Assembly: GCA_963969595.1 (NCBI GenBank)
Contig: OZ018411.1
Location: forward strand, 250,501-314,500
From: Neckera pumila
Taxonomy: Eukaryota; Streptophyta; Bryopsida; Hypnales; Neckeraceae
Reading direction: 5' to 3'
Length of the DNA stretch: 64,000 bases
The notes under the pieces are model-generated. The model ran no database searches, had not been told where the DNA came from, and saw nothing but the letters and a program-made list of their open reading frames with translations. A program made the translations under genes and the position numbers. Below, piece after piece: positions 37,803-48,798 of this stretch. The first letter of the stretch is position 1. Every line of letters starts with the position of its first letter.

Positions 37803-40800
37803 TCAAGGGGCCCGGGAGAGAAGCTTCGATGCTTGCTGCTGAATGAGTTTCCAAGCGGCATCAACATGCCGCAACTCAGTACGAGCTCCACCGATGGCGA
37901 ACCTTATGGTGTACACTCCTGCCAAGACCTGCGCGCAGTTAACCAAGGTTGCAGATTCTTTGGAAATACAGCATTTCACGAACGAGATTTGGACCGATTG
38001 CTAGGAATTTATGGAAGGCTGCAACCGCATATGATGTTCTGGGAGGTGAGATTCTTCTTTTTATTACGTACCGTGTGAGTGATGAGGATGTCGCCACTCA
38101 TGTTCAACACTTCCACAAGCCTTCCGTTCAGCGTGGAGCCGTTGTCTGGATCACCCACGGGGGGGTTGAGTCGGAAGCAGAGAAGGGAAAAGGACCTCCG
38201 TGCCATGACCTGGAATTGAAATCAATGTGTAAAACCAGTCGGAATGATCGATTAGTGTGAGAGTTTGATTTTAGATTAAAAAAAGTATGCCATCAGTACA
38301 TAGTGATCAACTATATATGCTGAGTGGGGGCTAACTTAGAATTGGACCTTCTATCTTGGATGTCAGCACTTGGATTGGAGTGTGTGAAATAGTCTTGTCT
38401 TACTGCACTCGTTTTGGCTCTTTTTCTGCTGTTTTTTCTTTGTAGGTGCTAATTTTGATTTCCTTGGATAACAAACTAGTGTACAATATGTACTTTTTGG
38501 GAGTCAGTTGATTGGGTAGAATCAAGTGATCATTATTGCTGCATTGTAGTTAAAGGTAAGGTAAGTGAGCACTGTTCTTGTTCTTAAATCACCTAACTTT
38601 TGTTGGATCTTATTGGAAGTCATGAGAGTATTCAAGATTCTCTTTTTATGCATTTTTTGGACACCTTATGAGCAAAGTAAGAATTTTCAAATTGTTGAAA
38701 ATAGATGTATTGAAAAGAAGATGACCCTATACTTTCATGACTTATAGAGGTTGTACATTTGAGACAAGAATCTGTAAGTGGTCAGTTTTTGAAGTAGCTC
38801 AAACCTCAAAGCGGGGATCGGCTCCCAAGAGCGATTCGAGATGCTTGGCAAGGTCGCAATGGTTTCGGATGTAGGCCTGCAGAAAGTCCGTCCCATACAT
38901 GCGCATTACCATCCACAGCTTCAACGACCTGCAGAGTTTGATCCAAATCAGTTTTCGAATGAATCAGAAGAGTCTCTGCAGCCTGAAAGCAAAATCTCAG
39001 TTTAATTATCCGGTCTTCATCTAAATCACTTTCCATCTTAACCATTCATATCCAAGTTTCTTGCCAATGAATTTTGTTGGGGAATACTACTGTAGTCGGG
39101 TGCTTTTCAAAATTATAGTGACCTTCTTCTAAAGCTTTACCTCCTTATTGGAAAGATTATTTTGTAGTGAAATACCTACTCTGTAAGCAATCCGCTAATA
39201 CGCCAGGACTCTAGAGTAGAGTTTCAAAGTGTAAAAGCCAAGACCTGAATCGACGGCTGAGAGGAATTTGCCAGTCCTTGAAATCCACCACCAGGTTGTC
39301 GTCAGACATCTTGTTGCGCAAATAATCTGCATTGGTGGACAACGTGGCGACTAACATGGCATTGTCCCGAACCAGAGTGTGGAACAATCACAAGTGGTGA
39401 GGAGCCACTTATGCAGGTTTATGACAAAAGAGTCCGCCTTCTCCACACCTTCTAAGCATGGCCGATACTCCGCGCAGATGCAAGCACTCCCTGCGTATGC
39501 CCCATCCACATGGAACCACAAACCTTGTTCCTATATAATCTTGAAATCGGGATTAGTTTCGATTCATCGCAAATCATATAATTACACTAACAACACTAAC
39601 AAAGTAGACAATTTTGGGTCTTATGCAACTGAGCTTATTAATTATTATTGTGACTTATACTTGAATGGTCTTGTTAGTGATTGAAAGATAAGTGATAGCT
39701 TTATCTTGATAGTCATAAAAGCCAGACACTTTCCAAGTGGTCCCTAGTTCTTTTCTTATTCAGATACTTATTCTAGTTCTAATTCTTTACTTGTTAGATT
39801 CTTTGTACATTTTGGATTGGATCTTAGGAATAAAATGGATGACTGCCAGGTCCCAGTGAGATCGTGGTACCTGGGCAATGTCTCCTAGTTTTGATAGAGG
39901 GTCTATAGCTGCTAATGAAGTGCTCCCTACCTGCACGTGCATATCATGGGCACAATTCGGGGCACAAGTGGCATAATTTAGCATCTTTGTTAGTTAGTAA
40001 GAATTAGACCGAGCTTGTTGGCTTAACTTAATTGACATAATTAGTACAGACTAGCCTTAGGGTTTAGGGTCTTAGAGATTTGTCCTATTAGTCATTAGTG
40101 CATGTTACAAAATGAACTTATACATGGTAATAATTTTTGAAAAGGGAGGAATATTTGTACCAATGATAATAGTATTGTAACACATGCAAGAGGTAGTCTA
40201 TAAAGGTTCCTCCCTTATACAAAGTTATAATCTTATATAAGTACATGTTGTGGCCCGCACCAATAGGACAAATCCATGTATACACTAGGTGATTGCAAAG
40301 CAGGCTAAGTCATCAAAAATAACCGTTGGTTGGGACCTACTAAGCCGTGGACAACAAGGTTGATACAAACTTGCAATTATTTTTGATGACTTGACATTGC
40401 AATGCATAATCTCAATGTAGGAGAGGTGAGCCATTTGATTTTTTTGATTGCTTAACCAATCAAAACATGTCACAACAACAAAAGTCTAGATTGTGTTAGG
40501 TGAATCCACACTCACTAAGTTAATACCGGTTGATAGCAATAGAGAGTTCTCTCAGATTTCTCACTTAGTACTAGACCAATGAAATTTCTACTTCATACCC
40601 ACCCTCTTGAAAATTTGCACAAGACAAGCATTGAACATTATCAGTCTTAATCTGTCTCTCCTTAACCAATTTAAACTTGCCACAACTACGAAACTCTCCT
40701 GCATTGAGATTATGCACTTAGAGTCTGTGCTGCAATGGTCAGGATCATATGAATTCTTTTATTACCACTGCACACAGAAAGAAAGGAATGAGGCCAGTGG

Positions 40801-43029
40801 CGCGATCAGCTTGAATAGTGCACGCAAGCAGTGCCGGCGACATGGCATAGTTGGTGGATGCGTCGGTTGGAATCTTCCGAATATGCTTTGCATTGATCCC
40901 TGCAAGCTGAGAAGAATAAATTGGACACGACTTTAGGTCACCGCAAGGAAGGAAGGCACGATTCAGGTAGCCAGGAGGGGATCAAGCGAGGTTAGTGGTG
41001 CACCATGTTTTGAATGAAATGCATTTGGCACATTAATTTCCAAATCTGTCGGCACGACAAGCTAATGCAAACGTGAAAATGGCGCATGGAATTGAATACC
41101 GCCAATAAATTGGAACTGACGTCTAGCGATTCAGTATAGAGAATAATTCAGGGTTCGTATTAATTAAGGAGACCTCAACTGATCGAGATGAGTAGATATA
41201 ACGATGGAGACACTGATTTAATTACATCAGAAGAAGTTATGAAGTGCACCTGGCTGATCTTATCAACACTGCAGTGAGCCTGATCGGAAGTGTACACCGT
41301 TAACTTTGCCAAGGCCTCCGCTTCCGAGATCCCCTGCTCCGTGGCGGCCTGCATCAAGGCTTGCTTCCGGGCTGCTAACATCACCACGAACAACGCCTCG
41401 CATGCCGAACCCTGAATTACCCCTCCGCCCTTTTCGCCTGCATATGTATCAGAATGTATGTAGGGTCCGTCAGCAAATCCTAACAAAAGGTATGTAAGTA
41501 AAGTGAATGAATATTAATTGCTCATTCCAGCTGCGCTCCGCGCATCATGCATTCCATTGATGGTGATACTTGAAATCCAATGACAAATGTCTTTCGATCT
41601 ATCCCTCAATGGTCTGAACCCTCTAAATCAGCGATGTGGATCATCTGGCAAGTAATTGAAATTTGTACATATGATTTGGTCTGAAAAGACTTACTGGACG
41701 ACAGGAAGTGGTGGGGCAGAGTGAGTAGCTGGGCCAGCCAGTCCAGGACGATGACTTCCAGTTCGGTGGCTGCGGGGGAAGTGATCCAGCTGAAGCCCAA
41801 CACACTGAGGCTGGCGGTCAGCATCTCCCCGAGGATGCTAGCCGTGCTGGTGCTGGCCGGGTAGTAGCCAAAGAAACTCGGACTCTGCCAGTGGGTAATG
41901 CCCGGCATGAGTTTAGTGTTGATATCTGCATGCAACATCGATCCATGGCCGGAGTACATCATCCATCATCCATCACCCATCGACGGGCTTCTTTAGACTA
42001 GATCTGACTCCAGTTTTTTCATCTCAGCTGGAGTAATTCAAAGGTAGCTGGAGATTCAGACGCGTCCTTCCAATTCCTGGTAGCACTGATTTGAGATCGG
42101 AGTTCTATTGTCCAACGTAATTATCAACAGACTTAGTTAATTACCTTCAAGGACTTCCTGGAACGATTCTTGCTTCCGAGGAGCACTTTCAGGCAGCAGT
42201 TTCTTCAAGTACCCTGGCTGCAACATTGGTAGTTTGTGACATCCAAAATATAAAACAACACAAGGTTAGTAGAAGTTGACTGTGATTGATGCACTTTCCG
42301 GTACATGAGATGTTTTAAAACAGACAGCTAGAGCATATGAAGAGCAAACCTGGCTCTACACATGGAACATCAATTTCGCTTAATTGGAGCAATTCCATTA
42401 AAATGGCCCGGTGAGCCGAACATGAACCCTCAGTCAAGGAAGGGAATGAGTTTGATTAAGAGAACATTCAGGGGAGAACATTGCGGGGAGGATGGGGCTG
42501 GAAATCCTACTTAACGGTGCGCAATGTTGTGAATGAAGTGTAATATATTTACATATTAATTTGAATATTTATCAGCACAGCTAACGAATTTAATAGTCTA
42601 AATAGCACATGAAATCCCACCCATTTAACGGCATTTTCGTTTTTGGCACATATTTTATTTAAAACAACAGCGAATTTTGTATAAAGTGATCTAAATGCGT
42701 GAATACCTGGACCTGGCTCTGAACAGGGAAGGTTTCAATGTGCTGGAAGTAGTCGGCAATGAAATCCACCATCTGGTGACCCAGCACTCGGAACTCCTCT
42801 CCATCCAAAGTCTTTGTCAACCGTAATGACGGTTTTGGATTCGCTTCTGCTCCTAAAGACCCCCTGCAAGAATAGAAACAAATGCCTGATCACTCCACCC
42901 TCCTCAGCACTTATAACAGAATTGATTTACTCAGAATCTTGTCTCTAGAGGTAATCTATCAGTTCTGACATGCATCAAATTTCGGTGTCACATATATTAT
43001 AGATTTTCATTCAATAAATACACTCACAT
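37803..43029 (-). CDS. Aromatic amino acid decarboxylase gene with a one-base frameshift
   Basis: PLP-dependent group II decarboxylase (tyrosine/tryptophan/DOPA decarboxylase family). Exons: 43029-43028 plus leader, 42863-42707, 42217-42145, 41925-41695, 41437-41250, 40906-40766, 39930-39871, 39530-39245, 38928-38805, 38209-38072 and 37928-37803. The start codon is split: AT ends exon 1 and G opens exon 2, giving [14 protein letters not shown], the usual family start; an in-frame TGA lies just upstream. Motifs: [41 protein letters not shown] (D293) and the PLP lysine in NLHKW (K325). Exon 8 is 286 bp, one short of the phase needed. After CSTLW at about 39374 the frame slips and stops at 39353-39351 (about 343 aa). 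The remaining exons still code for [12 protein letters not shown] (decarboxylase-type Tyr) through the end, 508 aa if continuous. Either a recent pseudogene or a read error. Confidence 0.9.
39351..39376 (-). other. Site of the frameshift and early stop in the decarboxylase
   Basis: On the minus strand exon 8 reads TGGTTCGGGACAATGCC. The family has W-V-R-D/N here, which fits if one G were present after TGG. Without it the frame gives GTMPC and then TAG at 39353-39351, while the downstream frame ([18 protein letters not shown]) is fully conserved. Confidence 0.85.
40307..40392. mobile_element. 86 bp MITE in decarboxylase intron 6
   Basis: AAGTCATCAAAAATAA at the left and its exact complement TTATTTTTGATGACTT at the right form a perfect 16 bp inverted repeat. 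The element sits between exons 7 and 6. Confidence 0.6.
40403..40716. mobile_element. Inverted-repeat element in decarboxylase intron 6
   Basis: GCATAATCTCAATGTAGGAG at about 40403 pairs with CTCCTGCATTGAGATTATG ending at 40716. Inside, CTTAACCAATC...CATGTCACAAC recurs as CTTAACCAATTTAAACTTGC. It is a second small element next to the 86 bp MITE. Confidence 0.5.
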
Positions 43030-43193
43030 TGACAGAAGAAGATTCCGCTCCACCGATCAGCTAGCTCCAACTTGGCCTGAGAATGCAGAAATGCACGAGC
43101 TTCAAAGCTTGAAGGCAGAAATAGAAATGGAAATTGGACAAATGTTCTCTTGTGTCACTGCTAGAAATGAAGACTGCATGGTACATCAACAAC

Positions 43194-43210
43194 GTCGCAT
43201 TTATATAGTC
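43194..43210 (-). promoter_or_regulatory. TATA box of the decarboxylase gene
   Basis: On the minus strand the sequence GACTATATAAATGCG contains a canonical TATATAA at 43207-43201. It lies about 170 bp upstream of the split start codon, which leaves room for a leader of about 140 bp ending at the exon 1 donor (43028). Confidence 0.6.
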
Positions 43211-45004
43211 TCGGCAGGGTATACAAGTGGAGCAGCCTGCCAAAACGTTTCAAATGGTTGTTCTCCCAAGAGCCATGGAAACTAGAACACGTTTTCCATT
43301 GATAGAAATTAGCAAAACCAAAAAGTAAAGCCAATTTTCTTGGCTAGCCACGTACCCAAATCTCATTAGCTGAACATTGGTCACTTTCGCAAGCATTGAC
43401 TGCGAACTTCCCTATTTTACGTGTGGTGGAATCATTTCTACTCAGGTTGCCGGTGGAGGACTGTAATGTACCCTGGCTTCCCTTGTTCGCATGGTATATG
43501 TCAAGAACAGGGTAATTATGGTCATCAAGGCAATTAGTCCGTGTCGGAAAAACGCATATGCGTCGCAGGTGCCTGATGTCCTGCGCGCTCTGCATCCTCT
43601 AGCTAGCTGGACTCTGGAGCCTTTGGTGCGCTCGCATTAGAAGGTCTTCAACGAAGAAAACGTACAGCAGCCGAACAAATTAGCTCTCCAGCTTGGCGTG
43701 ACACATCATTAAGGGCACAACCCGCAGGAGCCATATTGATTTCTTTCCTACTGAGTTAGGACCAATGTAAATTAGAGACAAACAGAACGACATTCTGCAG
43801 AAAGTGAGTGTTCCGTCTCGGTCCGCCAACTGCTAGTACAGTAAATGCATGTAAACTTCGAATGAATGTTTTGTTCTCACAGGGAGTCTTCTCTTCTTTC
43901 TATCTCCCAATTCAAGTGGGATTTTTTTCCTTTCCTTCCATTGAAATTAGCACGCCTGACCCACCTCCGGAGCCGGACTGATCGATCTGCACTGTCCTCC
44001 TGCATGCTTTGTTTTGAATTGCCACCATCGCTTGCTTTTAATTTTCAAAGTGAAACAAAAAGTTCTGTCAACAACTGTACGTCGATCGGTGTTTCTGGCA
44101 TGGTCCCGTACCGTGTGAATCATTTGCATAGAGAAACTCCAGAGCACTAATTGGACTAATTAATTCAGGTCAAACTTGTGTCTTACAGTACATGGGAGGA
44201 TTCTATGTCATCGATCTATCGGCCACTTACTGTAGTTTCCGACACGGACTGGCCGGCACAACAGTTGTCATTACTGACGGAGGAGAGGCACCATAACTTA
44301 AATGAGTGGCTCAAGCTTGCTGGAGACGACAGCAACTCGTCGCCGACCCACATAGGCATGATAGTACGCTTAACTTACGTACTGCAATAATCAGAAAAAG
44401 GGCCTTTCCTTAGCTTTCTTTTGGATTCTGGTACTCACTGTAGGGAAATTATGATCCTCTCTCCGTTTTTCGGTGCAATTATACGACACTAGCTTTTCAG
44501 GGCAACGGAGCTACAACGATTAGGCTCGACAGGAATCATGGCTGGGTCATTTGGTAGGTACAGCAGTACTCCCAAATCGCACTGTGTCTGGGCTGTGTCG
44601 ACAAGAGTGGTCGCTTTCACAAATCCTCACTAGCTAGCTGTATGTATAACTTGGAACTGATCAATAGTTATGTACCTTTAGAAAGGTATGTTTGCACTTG
44701 GTGTTAAAGAGTACTTGTTGGTACTGAGGGACTTAAGATTGAACTTAGACCTACTTCTAGACTGAATTCACGCTGCTAATAAGTAATAACTTACACCAAT
44801 TCTAACACCAAACCTTGAAAATACCTTACGTACAAGCCATGCGCATCTTCAATTTGGAACCACCTCGATCAAACAACTAGTGAATCAAGTCATTCCAATA
44901 ATAATTCTGGGAGGCAAACGGAGTCACGGACTAGCTACCTGGTGTTGAGTCCTAGTACCACTCAAATTGCTATCATTTGAGATGCAACTCCTACAACCAC
45001 CTCT
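43211..45004. other. 5' flank of the decarboxylase gene and spacer
   Basis: 1.8 kb of moderately AT-rich DNA. Several short open frames on both strands show no family resemblance and no ATG-plus-splice structure I could support. Confidence 0.45.
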
Positions 45005-46481
45005 TTAACCCCTAAAAGCCCAAACTCCATTATTGGGCAACATAGCAATTTTGGGCAGCTCACTATGAATGCGGTTTTTATTTCTTTTCTTTGAAATTTT
45101 CACACAGCATTTTCCCAAGGAGTAGCTTTATGGCCCAACAATTTTCATAACTTTTGACTACATGGTTAAAAAGTTATTGTATGATATGTGATTTTTAGTG
45201 CTTGGCAGGCAGCTCAATAAAATTCTTAAAAAATCACTTTTTAGAAAATTAAAAATTTGAAATTGATTCTTTAGATTTATATATACATGAAAAGCTTTTA
45301 ATCATTCCATTTTGATTTATGGGATGAAAATTATGAAGTGTTCTAGTTTGCGGGCAGTTATGGATTCCCTACTCTAAAATAAACTTTGAAATCCTTTATT
45401 TAACTCAATTTTCAATATTTCTGAAAAAATAAATAAAAGTATTGGGTGTAGATTGTTTATTACAACATTACAATCATTGGAATTGGCATTTTTCAATTCC
45501 ATAATTGAATTATTAACAATTTAGTGATTTGAATCATTCTTTACTTCTTTCCACTTACTATTTTTTTCCTATATGTTGTGCAATTTCAAATGATCTGAAT
45601 TTTTTCAAGAACATAGCCGACTTGATTTCAAAAATGAAATCAAAGAGTAACCACCATTTTGAACATTTTTTTATAAAAATGTGACCTTAGAAAGTGCAGC
45701 TGCTCCGATTTTTGCAGGGACAAAAAAAGGATTTTTCTTAATTCAAACACTAAATAATATCTTGCAATCTGCATGGTGGAAAATTTTGGATTTTTATTCT
45801 ACCACAACAAACATTTGAAAGGTTCCCTCTAGGTACTATAACAGAAATCCCCTCCAAGAATTTGCTTTTTTTGCCTTTATTTCCAATACACAGGGAATAT
45901 AGCTCTTTTTAGGGAAGTGTAAGAGGGAATTTTGTGCATTTTTTAGGGGGGAATTTGTGCATTTTTCAGTGATGTCCCCACCTCCAAATCTATTGATTTG
46001 AGTGAAATTTGATATTTCCAAATGTAGATTCATTTCTCCAAAATCTGAGCTTAATGTAGATTTTAGCCTACATAATCAATACAATTTATAGATTTTGAAA
46101 GCTGAAGCCTAACGGAAATGTAGATTTTGAATTTCCAATCTCTTTGAATTGTACATTTCAAAATTCAAAATTTGTACATTTCAAAATTTCTTAGATTTCA
46201 AAATTGTATAAACTTTAAAAAAGTTAGATTATTGTGAAATCAATGGAATACATTGGTTTGGAGATTACATGACAACTTACAACTCTTATGTGCCCAACCT
46301 CAACGTACCCCTGACAATTGATATGGGACTATTGCATCTTATTAAATCTACCAAATATTAGGTGGAAACAACATTGAAATGTAAGATGTATTGATTATGT
46401 AGGCTAAAATTGGTATGTCTACCAATTTTAATTATGTCTACCAATTTTAATTCTCCGGAGGGCTGCTCTAGAGTAGCTGAA

Positions 46482-46700
46482 AGGACCCCATGATTACATT
46501 TAATTTGCTTAATGATTTGCTTTTCTCCTATAGTCAATCACCTGAAGTCGCGATGTTCGATGACTGTCAGTGGTTCAAAACCCAAATACAAGGACCTCAA
46601 GATTACATTTAACTTTGCTTAATGATTTGCTTTTCTCCCATAGTCGATCACCTAAAGTTGCAATGCCCGATGACTATCACTAGTTCAAAACTTAAGTACA
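46482..46700. repeat. 109 bp direct tandem duplication
   Basis: Copies start AGGACC at 46482 and 46591. Both contain GATTACATTTAA, TTGCTTAATGATTTGCTTTT and ATCACCTRAAGTYGC in the same order. By eye they are roughly 85-90% identical. The duplication lies inside the large inverted-repeat element. Confidence 0.75.
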
Positions 46701-46985
46701 AGTAGTTCAATAACCAAGGTTTAGATATTGTAATGCACCTTAACCATGATTATTGCATACCTTGTTTTCTAACCAATTTATTAAAAATAAAGCAAATGCC
46801 GAAAGTAGTCCAAAGACATCTACCATCAAGGTTTTTTTGAGTGCCATCATGATAGATTTAATTCATTGACAATTGGTGAGAAGGAAGGATAAAGAGGTTA
46901 TTTTAATAGAGAAATCAATTGATCATGGTGAATCTTTAAAGGTTATGGGATGTTTAGAAGAGAGATCACTCATTGTCAAATGCAA

Positions 46986-47321
46986 GAATTGTGTTAAAAT
47001 TAGAATTTCATACCTCATTCAAGCATAGTAGAATGAATTTTTTCAAAACACTCTGAACTAAACAAAGTTGGAAAATCAAGCTAATTTTCATCTCCAAAAT
47101 CCGTTTGAAGTTTTGAGCATCCAAAAAAAAAATATAAACAAAATTCTAAAAGGGATTGAAAGGGAGATTTTCTATGACGTTTTTAAATTCTAAACCTCAA
47201 ACGGATTTTTGGAGATGAAAATTAGCTTGATTATACAACTTTGTTTAGTTCAAATCTTTTTGAAAAAATTCATTCTACTATGTTTAAATGAGGTATGAAA
47301 TTCTAATTTTAACACAATTCC
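46986..47321. mobile_element. Fold-back MITE, family A copy 2
   Basis: AGAATTGTGTTAAAATTAGA at the left pairs with TCTAATTTTAACACAATTCCT at the right, and the complement continues through GAATTTCATACCTCATT and CATCTCCAAAATCCGTTTGA. The plan and the inner block AAAATCCGTTTGAAG match the element at 6188-6564. It is inserted inside the larger element. Confidence 0.65.
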
Positions 47322-47693
47322 TACTTTAAATTAAATTATGAGTGGTTGAGAAACTACAAATCATCTTAATTACATATTCCACATGGATTGTTCTACCTCC
47401 TACCACCCCATGTGTACATAAGGAGCTTCTCTTCTTATCTTCAAACACCTTAAATTAAGTGACTTTAGAAGCTAGTTAGAAATGTAAGAGTTTTCTAATT
47501 TTTTAGCAACTAGCTTAAAAATCCACTTCATTTTGCTTAATTTCATTGAACTTGATTAGATTCCCAATTAATCACCGCGTATACTCATGCTGCTAAATAT
47601 TAATCATTACTGGACTCCTAACGTCTTTCAAAAAATTCAGACACTCTGCGGCTGTATACCCCTACTACTTCTCATACAATTAACACTTAAAGG

Positions 47694-48794
47694 TTTTTGC
47701 CTATGTTTTCACCAAAATCGCTCCAAAACTGTTACTTCTAATACAAGTACCAAACGTTAGTAAAAAAACATATTTGAACACATATAACTGTAGGATCTTG
47801 TAGTACACTGGTTTTAAAAGATGTGAAAAAAAATTTAGAATTTTCCATCATGTAGATTGCAAGATAATAGCGTTTGAATTGACAAAAATCCTTTTTTAAT
47901 CATTGCGAAAATCCAGGCAGCAGCCCTTCACAAGGTCAGATTTGTATGAAAAAATGTCCAAAATGGTGGTTACTCTTTGGATTAATTCTTCAAGGCAAGT
48001 TGGCTACATGCTTGAAAATTTTCAGATCATTTGGAATTGTACTACATATAGGAAAAAAATAGTAAGTAGGAAGAGGTAGCGAATGACTCAAAATACTAAA
48101 TTGTCAAGAGTTTAATTATGGAATTGAAAATGCCAATCCCAATGGTTGTAATGTGCTAATAAAAAATATGCACCCAATTTTTTTTTGTTTTATTCAAAAA
48201 TATTGAGTTAGATATAGGACTTCAAAGTTTACTTTAGAGTAGAGATTCCATAACTATCCTCAAACTAAAACTCCTCATAACTCTTGACTCATTAATCCAA
48301 ATGGAATGATTCAAAGCATTCCAAATATATATAAATCTATAGAACCATATTCAAATTTTAATTTTTCAAAAAAGTGTTTTTTAAAGAATTTTTTTGAGCC
48401 GCCCAAGATGCCCGCTGAACGCAAAAAATTACATATCATGCAATAACTTTTTTCCCATAAAGTCAAAAGTTATGAAATTTGTTGAGCCTTGAAGCTACTC
48501 CTTGGGCACATCTTGTGTGAAAATTTCAAAGAATAAAATTAAAATTTCCATTTGTAGTGAGCTGCCCAAAATTGCTATGTTGCCAAAAAATGGTGTTTGG
48601 TCCTTTAGGAGTTAATAGACTAGTTTGGTCATTGTGGAGCGGCCCTCTGGAAGGGCTGAGACTTTCTCTAATGCTACAAGATCTTACAGTTACATATGTC
48701 CAAAAATGTTTTTTTTCTAAAATTTGGTACTTGTATTAAAAATGGCAGTTTTGAAGCATTTTTTGGTGAAAACATAGTCAAATACATTTAGGGG
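47694..48794. mobile_element. TTAA-bounded 1.1 kb inverted-repeat element overlapping the large one
   Basis: TTAA at 47690-47693 is followed by CACTTAAAGGTTTTTGCCTA; ATTTAGGGG ends at 48794 before TTAA 48795-48798. The first and last 120-125 bp are inverted copies (for example GGTGAAAACATAG, TACTTGTATTA and ACAAGATCTTACAG on the right against their complements on the left). Confidence 0.55.
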
Positions 48795-48798
48795 TTAA

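Larger units (their letters stand above)
45009..48611. mobile_element. 3.6 kb element with about 0.8 kb terminal inverted repeats between TTAA sites
   Basis: The left end TTAA|CCCCTAAAAGCCCAAAC (45005) and the right end GTTTGGTCCTTTAGGAG|TTAA (48615) are inverted copies. The match continues inward for about 800 bp: GCAACATAGCAATTTTGGGC, GTAACCACCATTTT and CTTGCAATCT blocks occur in both arms in opposite orientation. The interior (about 45840-47690) carries a duplicated 109 bp block and the nested MITE 46986-47321, and no transposase. A second TTAA-bounded inverted repeat (47694-48794) overlaps the right arm, which suggests nested insertions. Confidence 0.65.
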
